Counted from the stretch's first letter, positions 53,810 to 63,066 are shown. The stretch: DNA of 64,000 bases from Streptomyces apocyni (GCF_009739465.1 NZ_WHOM01000039.1:124001-188000); one strand, 5' to 3'. Numbers and translations are program-made. The notes: a model not told the origin generated them from the letters alone.

Positions 53810-54721
53810 TTACGACTCCTTGCTGGAGGCAGGCGAGGCAGAGGAAGCAGGGGAGGCAGACGACGTACCGGTCCCCGCGCGGGACAGGACCAGCAGCAGC
53901 ACCCAGGTGATCAGAAGGCTGAGGATGGACACGGCCACCGACATCCGCGCCTGGGCTCCGGAGATCGTCACGATCCACACCGCGAAGGGCTCGTAGCCGA
54001 GCAGCGCCGCGATGGTGAACTCACCGAGCACCAGGGCCAGGGTGAGAAAGGCGGCCCCGGCGAGCGCGGCGCGCAGATTGGGCAGGATCACCCGGACGAC
54101 GACCTGCGGCCAGCTGGCGCCGCAGTTGCGGGCCGCCTCCACCAGGGTCGGTACGTCGATCGCGCGCAGCCCGGCGTCCAGCGACCGGTAGACGAACGGC
54201 AGCGCGAGCACCGTATAGGCGAAGACGAGAACGAGCGGGAAACTCTCGTCCTGGACCGCCAGGAAGGTCTGGTAGAGCGGGGTGTGGGAGAGCTTCTCCG
54301 GCCCCCAGCGCAGCACCGTGGTGATACCAGTGACCAGCGCGATCGGCGGCACCACCAGCGGCAGCATGCACATCACCTCGATGACCGGCCGCAGCCCCGG
54401 CGAACCGAGGCGCACCGCGACCAGCGCGGGCACCGCGAGCAGCAGAGTGAGCGCGATGGTGGCCGCCGCGAGGCCGAGCGACAGCAGCAGACTGTCCGTG
54501 AAACCCTCGGCGCCGACGATCCCGGTGTACGCCTCGAAGGAGACGCCCTGGCCCGGCACATGCACGGTGAAGACGAAGGACGAGACCAGCGGCAGCAGGA
54601 AGTAGAGCCCCGCCAGTCCGAGCACGGCCCCCCGCCAGACGCGCGGGCGGCGGCGGGTCCGGCGTACCGGCGCGGCGTCGTCCAGAGAGGCAGCGGTGGA
54701 AGTGGAAGTCAGTGCAGCCAT
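53810..54721 (-). CDS. ABC importer permease 2
   Basis: 303 residues with six membrane helices. The EAA-type loop is ARNCGASWPQVVVRVILPN near 181-199. The C-terminus has a low-complexity Ser/Ala/Pro tail. The start is set at the ATG overlapping permease 1 (54709-54721). It is of the PotC/PhnV-like type. Confidence 0.9.
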   Translation of the reverse strand: MAALTSTSTAASLDDAAPVRRTRRRPRVWRGAVLGLAGLYFLLPLVSSFVFTVHVPGQGVSFEAYTGIVGAEGFTDSLLLSLGLAAATIALTLLLAVPALVAVRLGSPGLRPVIEVMCMLPLVVPPIALVTGITTVLRWGPEKLSHTPLYQTFLAVQDESFPLVLVFAYTVLALPFVYRSLDAGLRAIDVPTLVEAARNCGASWPQVVVRVILPNLRAALAGAAFLTLALVLGEFTIAALLGYEPFAVWIVTISGAQARMSVAVSILSLLITWVLLLVLSRAGTGTSSASPASSASPASSKES

Positions 54722-55641
54722 CGGGCGCTCCGTCGCTGGAGGGGCAGATAGACGGCCATGACCAGTCCGGCGATCAGGATCATGTCGAGGCCGAGGGCTA
54801 GCGCCACGTTCTCCTGGCCGACCATGACGTTGCCGGACAGCGCGTCCGCGATCTTCAGGGTGACCAGGGGTACGGAGCCGCCAACCAGCGCGGCGGCGGT
54901 CGCGTGCGCGGCGAAGGCGCTGCCGAAGAGCAGGACGAACCCGCCCATCAGCGAGGGCGCGAGCACCGGCAGCCCCACCAGCCGCCAGAACTGCCACCCA
55001 CTGGCGCCGTTGTTCTGCGCGGCCTCGCGCCACTGGGGCCGCAGCCCGTCGAGGGCCGGGATGATGACGAGCACCATCAGAGGGGTGAGGAAGTACAGGT
55101 ACACCACGGCGAGGCCGCTGAAGGAGTACAGGTTCCAGCCCAGGTCACCGAGGTTCGCGAGCTCGGTGACGACGCCGGAGATGCCGAGCGTCGCGATGAA
55201 CGCGAACGCCAGCGGCACCCCACCGAAGTTGGCCAGTACCCCGGACGCGGTGAGGGTCGCGCTACGCAGCCACTGGCGGCGCGACGTGACGATGGCCTGG
55301 GCGATCAGCACTCCGGCGACCGAGCCGATCACGGCGACCAGGGTGGCCAGCTGCACGCTGCCGATCAGCGAGTTCAGGTACGGGCCCTGGAGGGAGCGTT
55401 CTACGTGTTCACCGGTGAAGCTGGTGGCGCCGGTGTCCGGGTCGTCGCTGGTGAAGGCGCCGTACAGCAGGGCGGCGACGGGGAGTCCGAAGCACAGGCC
55501 GGTGAAGGCGAGCAGCGGGACGGTGGCCAGCCAGGTACGCGGGCCACGCGTGCGCGGGCCACGCCGCCCCCGGCGGCCGGCGCCGCTGGTACTGCGGCTG
55601 CCGTCGGGGGCGGACGTGACGGACGGGGCGGAAACGGACAT
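54709..55641 (-). CDS. ABC importer permease 1
   Basis: 310 residues. An N-terminal basic cytoplasmic tail (RGRRGPRTRGPRT) is followed by six membrane helices. The EAA loop is AAQNNGASGWQFWRLVGLPV near 207-226. The ATG overlaps the solute-binding protein stop (TGATG). It is of the PotB/PhnU-like type. Its partners are encoded on both sides. Confidence 0.9.
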   Translation of the reverse strand: MSVSAPSVTSAPDGSRSTSGAGRRGRRGPRTRGPRTWLATVPLLAFTGLCFGLPVAALLYGAFTSDDPDTGATSFTGEHVERSLQGPYLNSLIGSVQLATLVAVIGSVAGVLIAQAIVTSRRQWLRSATLTASGVLANFGGVPLAFAFIATLGISGVVTELANLGDLGWNLYSFSGLAVVYLYFLTPLMVLVIIPALDGLRPQWREAAQNNGASGWQFWRLVGLPVLAPSLMGGFVLLFGSAFAAHATAAALVGGSVPLVTLKIADALSGNVMVGQENVALALGLDMILIAGLVMAVYLPLQRRSARWLH

Positions 55642-56798
55642 CAGGAGAGAGCCTTGTCCCAGTTCTTGGCGAGGTCTTCCTGGGCCTTGTCGAGGTCCTC
55701 GGACGACGGGAACTCCGGGGTGCCCTCGACCTCGGGGAGCTTGGCGAGGAACTCCTTGTCGGCGGTGCCGTCCTCGGTCATCGCGGGCAGCAGTACGGGG
55801 CGGGCGTAGCCCTTGAGCCAGAGGTTCTGGCCCTCGGGGCTGTAGAGGAACTCCATCCACAGGCGGGCGGCCGCCGGGTTGGGGGCCTCCTTGTTGATGG
55901 CCTGCGAGTAGTACTGGGCGTAGACGCCGTCGCTGGGGACGGAGACCTGCCAGTCGACGCCCTTGTCCTTGAACTGGTCGGCGTAACCGGCGTTCAGGTA
56001 GTCCCAGTCGATCGAGATGGGCGTCTCGCCCTTCTCGACGGTGGCCGGGGTGGACTCGACGGGGATGAAGTTGCCGCTCTTCTTCAGCTTGGCGAAGAAG
56101 TCGATGCCCGGCTGGATGTCGCCGAAGGAGCCCTTGTTGGCGAGCGACGCGGCGTAGACGCCACCGAAGGCGGAGCCGGACTTGGTCGGGTTGCCGTTCA
56201 GCGCGACCTTGCCCTTGTACTCGGGCTTGAGGAGATCGGCGAAGGTCTCCGGGCACTTCTTGATGCGCCCCGCGTCACAGCCGATGGAGACATAGCCGCC
56301 GTAGTCGTTGTAGAAGCGGCCGTCGGCGTCCTTCTGGGTGTCCGGGATGTCGTCCCAGGTCTCGACCTTGTACGGGGCGAACAGGCCCTCTTCGGAGGCG
56401 CTGCGGGCGAAGGCGATCCCGAGGTCGAGGACGTCCGGGGCGCGGTCCTGGCCCTTGCGCGACTTCACGGCGGCGATCTCGTCGGCGCTGGAGGCGTCCG
56501 GGTTCTCGCTGTTGACCTTGATCTTCGGGTACTTCTTCTCGAAGGCCTTGATGACCTCGCCGTAGTTCGCCCAGTCCGGCGGCAGGGCGATCACATTGAG
56601 CTTGCCCTCCTTCTCGGCGGCCGCGACAAGCTCCTTCAGGCCGCCGAAGTCGGACGCGGAGGCGGTGGAGCCCGCCTTCACCTTGCCGTCACTCCCGGCG
56701 TCGGCCGAGTCGTCGGGGGCGGCACCACAGGCGGTGAGGGTGGTGAGGACGGCGGCACCGAGCAGCGCGGCCGCACCACGGCCGGAAGGTCTGAACAC
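55641..56798 (-). CDS. ABC importer solute-binding lipoprotein
   Basis: 385 residues. Signal peptide with lipobox LTAC (cysteine 24). Then an extracellular class-F-like solute-binding fold with ALPPDWANYGEVIKAFEKKYPKI near 55-77 and a conserved EKGETPISIDWDYLNAGYA segment. This family includes Fe3+, putrescine and 2-aminoethylphosphonate binders. The latter is favoured here by the HAD gene in the operon and GntR regulator upstream, but the substrate is not proven. Confidence 0.88.
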   Translation of the reverse strand: MFRPSGRGAAALLGAAVLTTLTACGAAPDDSADAGSDGKVKAGSTASASDFGGLKELVAAAEKEGKLNVIALPPDWANYGEVIKAFEKKYPKIKVNSENPDASSADEIAAVKSRKGQDRAPDVLDLGIAFARSASEEGLFAPYKVETWDDIPDTQKDADGRFYNDYGGYVSIGCDAGRIKKCPETFADLLKPEYKGKVALNGNPTKSGSAFGGVYAASLANKGSFGDIQPGIDFFAKLKKSGNFIPVESTPATVEKGETPISIDWDYLNAGYADQFKDKGVDWQVSVPSDGVYAQYYSQAINKEAPNPAAARLWMEFLYSPEGQNLWLKGYARPVLLPAMTEDGTADKEFLAKLPEVEGTPEFPSSEDLDKAQEDLAKNWDKALS

Positions 56799-56967
56799 GG
56801 TCTCTCCCAGAGACGAGGAAGCGGGGGTGACAGCACTTGTCTGTACAAGCTGGCATCAGTTCGCCCGGGGCAGCTGTCCGCCGCATTAACGGCTCATGAC
56901 ATCCACCACACAGTCGCCGGAAGATCCCGTGGGACGTCGAACTACCCATGGTGGGAGCGAGGTTAGG

Positions 56968-57829
56968 GTGAACAGGGAAGCGGAACACTCCGCGACCATC
57001 CGCGAGCCTGACCGCACACAGCTCGGAACACAGCTCGGAACACAGCTCGGACCGGACCTGGGGGGCACCCGCGTGGGGGGGCACGGCACGCTATCTGGAG
57101 ATCGCGGACGCACTGCGCCGGTCGATCCTCGGCGACGCCTATCCGGTGGGAGCCCAGCTGCCGACGGAGAGCGATCTGGCCACCGAGTGGTCGGCCTCGC
57201 GCGGTACGGTCCGCCAGGCCATCGCCGTACTGGTCGCGGAGGGCCTGATCGGCTCCCGGCAGGGCGCGCGCCGGATCGTGCTGCGCCGCGAACGCCGCCA
57301 CAGCTTCGCGGAGTTGAACAGCTTCGCGCAGTGGGCCCAGAGCGTGGGCTACGCGACGTCGAGCCGCTTCCTGTCCCGCACCCGCCGCCCCGCGACCCCC
57401 ACCGAGTCCGAGCGCCTGGCACTGCCCGACGGCTCCGAGATCCTCTACGCGTTACGACTGCGGCTCCTGGAAGGCGAGCCCGCCATGCTGGAGCGCACCG
57501 CCTACGCGGGCTGGGTCGCACCCGCCGTGGAGGCGCTCCCGGAGACCTGCCCGTCGGTCATGAACAGCATCGCCGACGAGCACGGCATCGTCGCCCAGTA
57601 CGGCGAACACCTCCTGGACGCCCTGGCGGCGAGCGGCGCCGACGCCCGCCTGCTGCGGATACCCGACGGCACCCCTCTCCTGCGCCAACGCCACCTCACC
57701 CGCACGGCGGCGGGCCGCCCCATCGAGTGGACCGACGACCGCTATGTGGCGGGCAGTGTGACGTTCAGCGTGAGCAACTCGGCGGATATCGCCCCGCTGT
57801 CGCGGCACGCGGGCCCACTGGACGGCTGA
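56968..57829 (+). pseudogene. GntR-family regulator, frame-shifted near the 5' end
   Basis: The frame from GTG 56968 (NREAEHSATIREPDRTQLG) reaches a G7 run at 57075-57081; the following helix-turn-helix YLEIADALRRSILGDAYPVG begins in another frame and continues without stops to 57829 (UTRA-like end RYVAGSVTFSVSN). No ATG or GTG start exists in the second frame before the helix (first is GTG 57146, mid-helix). One extra G would explain it. Without correction the DNA-binding domain is truncated. It is divergent from the transport operon and likely regulates it if functional. Confidence 0.6.
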
Positions 57830-57901
57830 GCCGCGCCACCTGCCGTACCCGGCCCCGGGGACTCGGGCCCGGGCCCTTAACCGCCAGACCGGACCCTCGG
57901 C

Positions 57902-59053
57902 TCAGCCGCCTGAGGTGTCCAGCTCGGCGTCCGCGCCGACCCCCGCGCAGTCGTACGGGTCGTTCAGCCAGCCGTCCGGCAGCACCACGCGGTTGTTGCC
58001 CGACGTACGGCCACGCGGCCCGTCGGCGCCCACGGGCCAGGCCTGGTCGAGGTCCAGCTCGTGCAGCCCGGCCTCCAGCTCGGCGAGTGACGAGGTGATG
58101 GCCAGTCGCTTACGCATCTCGGACCCGACCGCGAAGCCCTTCAGATACCAGGCGACATGCTTGCGGAAGTCGATGACACCGCGCGCCTCGTCCCCGATCC
58201 ACTCGCCCAGCAGCTGCGCGTGCCGGACCATCACGGCCGCGACCTCTCGGAGTGTGGGCGCTGCGGGCCCCTCGGTCCCCTCGAAGACACTCACCAGGTC
58301 CCCGAACAGCCAGGGCCGCCCCAGGCACCCGCGCCCCACGACCACGCCATCGCACCCGGTCTCGCGCATCATCCGCACGGCGTCATCGGCCGACCAGATG
58401 TCGCCGTTCCCGAGCACCGGGATCTCCGGAACGTGCTCCTTGAGCCGTGCGATGGCGTCCCAGTCGGCGGTCCCGCCGTAGTGCTGGGCGGCGGTGCGGC
58501 CATGCAGCGCGATCGCGGTCACCCCCTCCTCGACGGCTATCCGCCCGGCGTCGAGGTAGGTGAGGTGATCGTCGTTGATCCCTTTACGCATCTTCATCGT
58601 GACGGGGATCTCACCGGCCCCGCTCACGGCCTCGCGCAGGATCGCCCGCAGCAGGTTCCGCTTGAACGGAAGGGCTGAGCCGCCGCCCTTCCTGGTGACC
58701 TTGGGAACGGGACAACCGAAGTTCAGGTCGATGTGATCGGCCCGGTCCTCCTCCGCGATCATGCGGACCGCCTTGCCGACGGTGACCGGGTCCACGCCGT
58801 ACAGCTGGATCGACCGGGGCTTCTCGCTCTCGTCGAAGTGGATCAGCTGCATGGTCTTCTCGTTGCGCTCGACCAGCGCCCGCGTGGTGATCATCTCGCT
58901 GACGAACAGCCCCTTGCCCCCGGAGAACTCCCGGCACAGGGTGCGAAACGGCGCGTTGGTGATCCCCGCCATGGGGGCGAGCACCACGGGCGGCTGCACG
59001 GTGTGCGGGCCGATGGTGAGGGGGGCGGGGGTCGCGGGGGCGAGCGTGGTCAT
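57902..59053 (-). CDS. dusB: tRNA-dihydrouridine synthase (DusB)
   Basis: 383 residues. The FMN-binding TIM barrel begins VLAPMAGITNAPFRTLCREFSGG near 24-46; the catalytic cysteine is in NFGCPVPKVTRKGGGSAL near 131-148. The C-terminal region (about 315-383) binds tRNA. It reduces uridines in the tRNA D-loop. The ATG is chosen over an upstream in-frame extension that has no ribosome site; CACAAT lies six bases upstream, suggesting a leaderless transcript. Confidence 0.95.
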   Translation of the reverse strand: MTTLAPATPAPLTIGPHTVQPPVVLAPMAGITNAPFRTLCREFSGGKGLFVSEMITTRALVERNEKTMQLIHFDESEKPRSIQLYGVDPVTVGKAVRMIAEEDRADHIDLNFGCPVPKVTRKGGGSALPFKRNLLRAILREAVSGAGEIPVTMKMRKGINDDHLTYLDAGRIAVEEGVTAIALHGRTAAQHYGGTADWDAIARLKEHVPEIPVLGNGDIWSADDAVRMMRETGCDGVVVGRGCLGRPWLFGDLVSVFEGTEGPAAPTLREVAAVMVRHAQLLGEWIGDEARGVIDFRKHVAWYLKGFAVGSEMRKRLAITSSLAELEAGLHELDLDQAWPVGADGPRGRTSGNNRVVLPDGWLNDPYDCAGVGADAELDTSGG

Positions 59054-59156
59054 CACCCCATTGTGACGCAAGGGTGTGCCACCCCCTCCCACTACTCTGG
59101 GTGTCGATCTGATTACATGCCGGGCCGTCTGGCCCGAACCCCAGGGAGGGCGCATC

Positions 59157-59783
59157 ATGACACTGATGCTTGAGCGACCGCAGACGATAGAGGTCCCCCA
59201 CGGCTCAGCGCGCTTCGAGGCGCTGTGCCGGACTCTGCTGACCATGGATGTGCCCGAGGGATACCGGGCGGAGATCGTCGGGGGAAACATCGTCATGTCG
59301 CCGTGGTCCAAGGGGTTCTACCTGCCCATCATGCGTTCGATCCGGACCCAGCTCGAACCGCACGCTAGTAAGGGCCATCTCGTCGATCACGCCCCGTTCC
59401 TCTTCACCTTCCCCGGCGAAGAGCGCGCCTACGGCCCCGACATCTACGCGGCCGCGTCATCCGCGTTCCGCACCCATGAGCGGTATGTCGACGGTGAAGC
59501 CCTGTCCTTCGTCGCCGAGCTCACCTCCGCGTCAACGCGCGGCGTGGGCTGGGGGGACAAGGTTCCGGTCTACGGCCGGGCAGGCGTTCCGGTCTACCTG
59601 CTGGTCGACGTGCAGGACGAGACAGCTACGGTCTTCTCAGAACCGTCCGGGAAGGGCTACCGGTCCCGGACCACGGTGCCGTTCGGCTCGAAGCTGCACA
59701 TCCCCGCGCCTTTCGACTGCGACCTCGACACGGCGGAGTTCGAACTGCCCGCCGAGGAGAGTTCCGAAGGCGCCGACGCGTAG
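59157..59783 (+). CDS. Uma2-family protein (restriction-endonuclease-like)
   Basis: 208 residues, ATG after agggagggc. The protein has the Uma2/DUF820 pattern: an N-terminal helix, YRAEIVGGNIVMSPWSKGF near 41-59, GPDIYAAAS near 97-105 with the PD part of the PD-(D/E)XK-like core, EALSFVAELTSAST near 116-129, and KVPVYGRAGVPVYLLVDV near 136-153. The family is widespread in Streptomyces and cyanobacteria; nuclease activity is inferred and biological role is unclear. Confidence 0.88.
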   Translation: MTLMLERPQTIEVPHGSARFEALCRTLLTMDVPEGYRAEIVGGNIVMSPWSKGFYLPIMRSIRTQLEPHASKGHLVDHAPFLFTFPGEERAYGPDIYAAASSAFRTHERYVDGEALSFVAELTSASTRGVGWGDKVPVYGRAGVPVYLLVDVQDETATVFSEPSGKGYRSRTTVPFGSKLHIPAPFDCDLDTAEFELPAEESSEGADA

Positions 59784-59790
59784 CGCGAAG

Positions 59791-59832
59791 CCGCGATGGC
59801 CCGTAACCCCCGGGGGTTACGGGCCATCGCGG
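59791..59832. terminator. Strong bidirectional hairpin
   Basis: Perfect 20-bp arms with a 2-base loop between two convergent genes (Uma2 and DUF6243). It ends 28 bp before the DUF6243 stop and starts 8 bp after the Uma2 stop. Confidence 0.88.
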
Positions 59833-59860
59833 CATCACATGCCGATGCCGATACCGGACG

Positions 59861-60052
59861 TCAGGACTGCGCGTCGTCGTCCTGCTTCGGGGCGCCCTGC
59901 GCACGCTCACGCATCTTGCGCAGCAGCTCTTCCTTCTTCTCGGCGGCCGTCATGCGGTCGGCGTTACGCGCCGGACCGGTGCCCTGCTGGTCGGCGCGGG
60001 ACAGCTTCTTGCGCTGACCCCCTACGCCGAGGAGGTTGTTGCGCTTTGCCAC
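59861..60052 (-). CDS. DUF6243 family small protein
   Basis: 63 residues, ATG after gagatcc. It begins MAKRNNLLGVGGQRKKLSR and has a long charged helix (MTAAEKKEELLRKMRERAQ near 34-52), the usual pattern of DUF6243 proteins of Streptomyces. Function unknown. Confidence 0.75.
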   Translation of the reverse strand: MAKRNNLLGVGGQRKKLSRADQQGTGPARNADRMTAAEKKEELLRKMRERAQGAPKQDDDAQS

Positions 60053-60214
60053 GGGGATCTCCCATTGAGGTGAGCAGTGATTCTGGCTTCGTAGGTCGGG
60101 GGCCGGTGTGTGCCGCCCGCCGGGCTCTCACTCGTAAATCTGGAAGAGGTTCATGGCACGGACGCTACCGCGAAACAGGTGGGCAGAGCATCTGAAATCC
60201 GCCGGCATGACGAA

Positions 60215-60236
60215 TGACAGATATTGAAATCTGTCA
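60215..60236. promoter_or_regulatory. Palindrome TGACAGAT-N6-ATCTGTCA, probable operator
   Basis: A perfect 8-bp inverted repeat 51 bp before the aldo/keto reductase ATG. TGTCAT copies at 60240 and 60254 and a TGACGA at 60208 repeat the half-site. The TetR gene downstream may encode the binding protein. Confidence 0.65.
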
Positions 60237-60286
60237 GCTGTCATGCCATAGTTGTCATGCGCTACCCCCTCATTCAAGGAGCAACC

Positions 60287-61291
60287 ATGCGAATCCGCAC
60301 CCTTGGCACCACCGGCCCGCAGGTATCCGCTCTCGGGCTCGGCTGCATGGGCATGTCCGCCCTTTACGGAGAGGCCGACCGTGCCGAGTCGATCGCCACC
60401 ATCCACGCCGCCCTCGACACCGGGATCACCCTGCTGGACACCGGCGACTTCTACGGCATGGGGCACAACGAGCTGCTGATCAGCGAAGCGCTGCGCACCG
60501 CGCCCGCCGCGTCCCGCGAACAGGCCCTCACCAGCGTCAAGTTCGGCGCGCTGCGCACCGTGGAGGGCGGCTTCACCGGGTACGACGGCCGGCCGGACGC
60601 GGTGAAGAACTTCGCCGCGTACTCGCTGCAGCGGCTCGGCGCCGACCACATCGACCTCTACCGGATCGCCCGTGTCGACCCCGATGTGCCGGTCGAGGAG
60701 ACCGTCGGAGCCATCGCGGAGCTCGTGGCCGCCGGGCATGTGCGGCACATCGGGATGTCCGAGGTGGGCGCGGAGACCCTCCGCCGGGCCGCCGCCGTCG
60801 CCCCCATCGCCGACCTGCAGATCGAGTACTCACTGATCTCGCGCGGCATCGAGGACGAGATCCTGCCGACCGCCCGTGAGCTGGGCATCGGCGTCACGGC
60901 GTACGGCGTGCTGTCCCGCGGTCTGATCAGCGGCCATTTCACCCGTGACCGGCAGCTCTCACCCGGCGACTTCCGGGGTATCAGCCCGCGCTTCCAGGGT
61001 GAGAACCTCCAGCACAACCTCGATCTCGTCGATGCCCTGCGGAAGATCGCCGAGCAGAAGGGCGTCTCGGTCGCGCAGACCGCCATCGCCTGGGTGCTCT
61101 CGCGCGGCGAGGACATCGTGCCGCTGATCGGCGCCCGCACCCGCGAGCGGCTGGCCGAAGCCGTGGGCGCCCTCGACGTGACCCTGGACGACGCCGATCT
61201 CACCGCGATCGAGCAGGCCGTGCCCGTCGGGGCCGCCGCTGGCGAGCGCTACCCGGCGGCCCAGATGGCACACCTCGACAGCGAGCACTGA
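60287..61291 (+). CDS. Aldo/keto reductase
   Basis: 334 residues, ATG after aagga. Family motifs are LGLGCMGMSALYGEAD near 16-31, DTGDFYGMGHNE near 50-61 with catalytic Asp and Tyr, and a lysine in SVKFG near 83-87. The usual histidine position reads LYRIARVDP (an ARVDP form), found in the AKR11/AKR13 branch. It reduces aldehydes or ketones with NADPH, substrate unknown. It is followed by a TetR gene 31 bp away. Confidence 0.92.
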   Translation: MRIRTLGTTGPQVSALGLGCMGMSALYGEADRAESIATIHAALDTGITLLDTGDFYGMGHNELLISEALRTAPAASREQALTSVKFGALRTVEGGFTGYDGRPDAVKNFAAYSLQRLGADHIDLYRIARVDPDVPVEETVGAIAELVAAGHVRHIGMSEVGAETLRRAAAVAPIADLQIEYSLISRGIEDEILPTARELGIGVTAYGVLSRGLISGHFTRDRQLSPGDFRGISPRFQGENLQHNLDLVDALRKIAEQKGVSVAQTAIAWVLSRGEDIVPLIGARTRERLAEAVGALDVTLDDADLTAIEQAVPVGAAAGERYPAAQMAHLDSEH

Positions 61292-61322
61292 CAGACCCAG
61301 CCCGGCCGGTACGGTCTTGACC

Positions 61323-61940
61323 ATGGCAACAGAACCCCTGACCGCCGAGCGCATCCTCGAAGTGACCGAGGACGTGCTGCGCAAGTACGGCCCGGCCAAG
61401 GCCACGGTCGTCGACGTGGCCCGCGCGCTCGGCGTCAGCCATGGCAGCGTCTACCGCCACTTCCGCACCAAGGCGGCGCTGCGCGAAGCGGTCACCAAGC
61501 GCTGGCTGGACCGTACGGCGAAGCAGCTCCGGTTCATCTCCGAAGGAGCCGACCCGCAGGGGGGTTCGCCCACGGACAGGTCGGCGGAGGCCAACCTGTC
61601 CGACTGGCTGAAGGCCCTCTTCGAAGCCAAGCGTCACAAGGCGGGCGACGACCCCGAGCTGTTCGCGACGTATGAAGTACTGCTGAGCGAGCACAGCCAA
61701 GTTGTCGAGGAGCACATCAAGGAGCTGATCGGACAGCTCGCGGTGATCGTCGACGACGGTTTCCGCCGGGGCGAGTTCACCTCCGTGCGGCCCGATCCCA
61801 CCGAGGTCGCCCGGGCGCTCTTCGACGCGACGGCCAAGTTCCACGACCCGCAGTACGCGCCCTACTGGTCGCTGCCCGGTGTCGAGGCGGACTTCGCCGC
61901 CGTACTCAGCCTGCTGCTGCGCGGGCTGCGCGTCAGGTAG
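61323..61940 (+). CDS. TetR-family regulator
   Basis: 205 residues. Helix-turn-helix ATVVDVARALGVSHGSVYRHFRTKAALREAV near 27-57; helical ligand-binding domain follows, with a C-terminal domain of the TetR_C_33 type perhaps (SLPGVEADFAAVLSLLLRGL). A TACGGT hexamer seven bases upstream of the ATG indicates a leaderless promoter. It probably represses the upstream aldo/keto reductase through the palindrome at 60215. Confidence 0.9.
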   Translation: MATEPLTAERILEVTEDVLRKYGPAKATVVDVARALGVSHGSVYRHFRTKAALREAVTKRWLDRTAKQLRFISEGADPQGGSPTDRSAEANLSDWLKALFEAKRHKAGDDPELFATYEVLLSEHSQVVEEHIKELIGQLAVIVDDGFRRGEFTSVRPDPTEVARALFDATAKFHDPQYAPYWSLPGVEADFAAVLSLLLRGLRVR

Positions 61941-62017
61941 CGCCTCCCCCGTTCAGCGGAGGCACCTCACCACTCGGGACGACGCGGCATCACACGGCAC
62001 ACCAGCAGCCTGTTCCC

Positions 62018-62536
62018 ATGACAACGACCGCCACGACCGCCACGACCGCCATCACGCGACCCACCCCCCGCTGGGCTCGCCGGGCCGCACACGCCATCGC
62101 CCTCTGCGCCGTACCCTCCGGGCTGTGGCGGATCGCCATGGCCTGCGGGGTGTATGTGGGCTACAGCGACGCGGTGCTGCACGAGCGGTACGGCATTCCC
62201 GGCTGGGGCATCGCGTACGTCGTCGGCCTGTCCGTCCTCATCGAGTGCGCCGCGCTGCTGCCGCTGCTCCTGGTCAGCGACCGGTGGCGGCCGCGGCGCC
62301 CGGGAGCCGTGGGTGTCGCGGCCATCGCCGCGACGGCCGCGGTGATCCTGCTGGAACTGAGCCAGGTGCTGGTCTACTTCACCGTCGAGAGCCAGTCCTA
62401 CCTGTCCGGCACGGCGAGCACAGTGGCCGGTCTCGCCTTCGCCCCCCTGTTCGCGGTCGGCCCGCTGGCGGCGCTGGTGACGTGGTCGTACTGGCGGCGA
62501 GTGGTGGCGGCCCTCGCGGTCAGCCGTACCAGGTGA
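62018..62536 (+). CDS. Four-helix membrane protein of unknown function
   Basis: 172 residues. A Thr-rich start (TTTATTATTAITRPTP) is followed by membrane helices at about 27-45, 62-85, 98-118 and 134-155. The pattern WRIAMACGVYVGYSDAVLHERYGIPGWGIAYVVGL is like the small Streptomyces membrane proteins of the DUF-type with a conserved GxW. No enzymatic motif. Confidence 0.72.
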   Translation: MTTTATTATTAITRPTPRWARRAAHAIALCAVPSGLWRIAMACGVYVGYSDAVLHERYGIPGWGIAYVVGLSVLIECAALLPLLLVSDRWRPRRPGAVGVAAIAATAAVILLELSQVLVYFTVESQSYLSGTASTVAGLAFAPLFAVGPLAALVTWSYWRRVVAALAVSRTR

Positions 62537-62567
62537 TGTTGCAGACGTAGACGCATGGTCCAGTCGG

Positions 62568-62915
62568 TCACAGGCCGATCTCGGCTTCCGCCGACTCGCG
62601 GATGCGACAGATCTCAGCGATCGCGTCCGTGGGGTCCTGCTCACCGGCGTCCACGATCCGCTCCAGCTCGCGCAGGCGCGCGGCGCGTTGCGGATGCCGT
62701 TCGATCGCCACGAAGACGGCCCAGGAGTGGATGAAGGCCCGAAGGGGCGCGAGGCTCTGCGTCTGCTGGGCGTTGGTCGTCGCCTCGAAGAGATGCTGAG
62801 TGAGCGCGGGCACGCGGCTGGGCGCGATCCGGGCGACGGCGGCCCGTAGCGCGTCGGGGGTCAGCTCTGGCATGGGGATCAGCGGCCCGTAGGGTCCATC
62901 GGACTGAGCACTCAC
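62568..62915 (-). CDS. DUF6247 family protein (antitoxin-like?)
   Basis: 115 residues, GTG after ggagg. The segments PLIPMPELTPDALRAAVARIAPSRVPALTQHLFEAT (about 11-46) and AFIHSWAVFVAIERHPQRAARLRELER (about 59-85) are typical of DUF6247. The family is usually found beside toxin-like genes. No partner is next to it here, so it appears as an orphan. Confidence 0.7.
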   Translation of the reverse strand: MSAQSDGPYGPLIPMPELTPDALRAAVARIAPSRVPALTQHLFEATTNAQQTQSLAPLRAFIHSWAVFVAIERHPQRAARLRELERIVDAGEQDPTDAIAEICRIRESAEAEIGL

Positions 62916-63066
62916 GGGGGGGCCTCCGGTACGGATGGGGCTGACCTCTGTACGGTAGCGGCCCGCCCGCCGTGGCGAGTGGCGTACTCGCAGACAGCCG
63001 CGACCGCAATGTGCACTCGATCGGGTGGGCCATGGCCCGGCCAGGCCGTAGGCGACAATGGACGCC

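Noticed and set aside
57830..57900. Hairpin after the GntR gene (gccccgggg and gggcccgggccc)
   Set aside because: Self-complementary GC runs but no long uninterrupted stem; not reported as a terminator.
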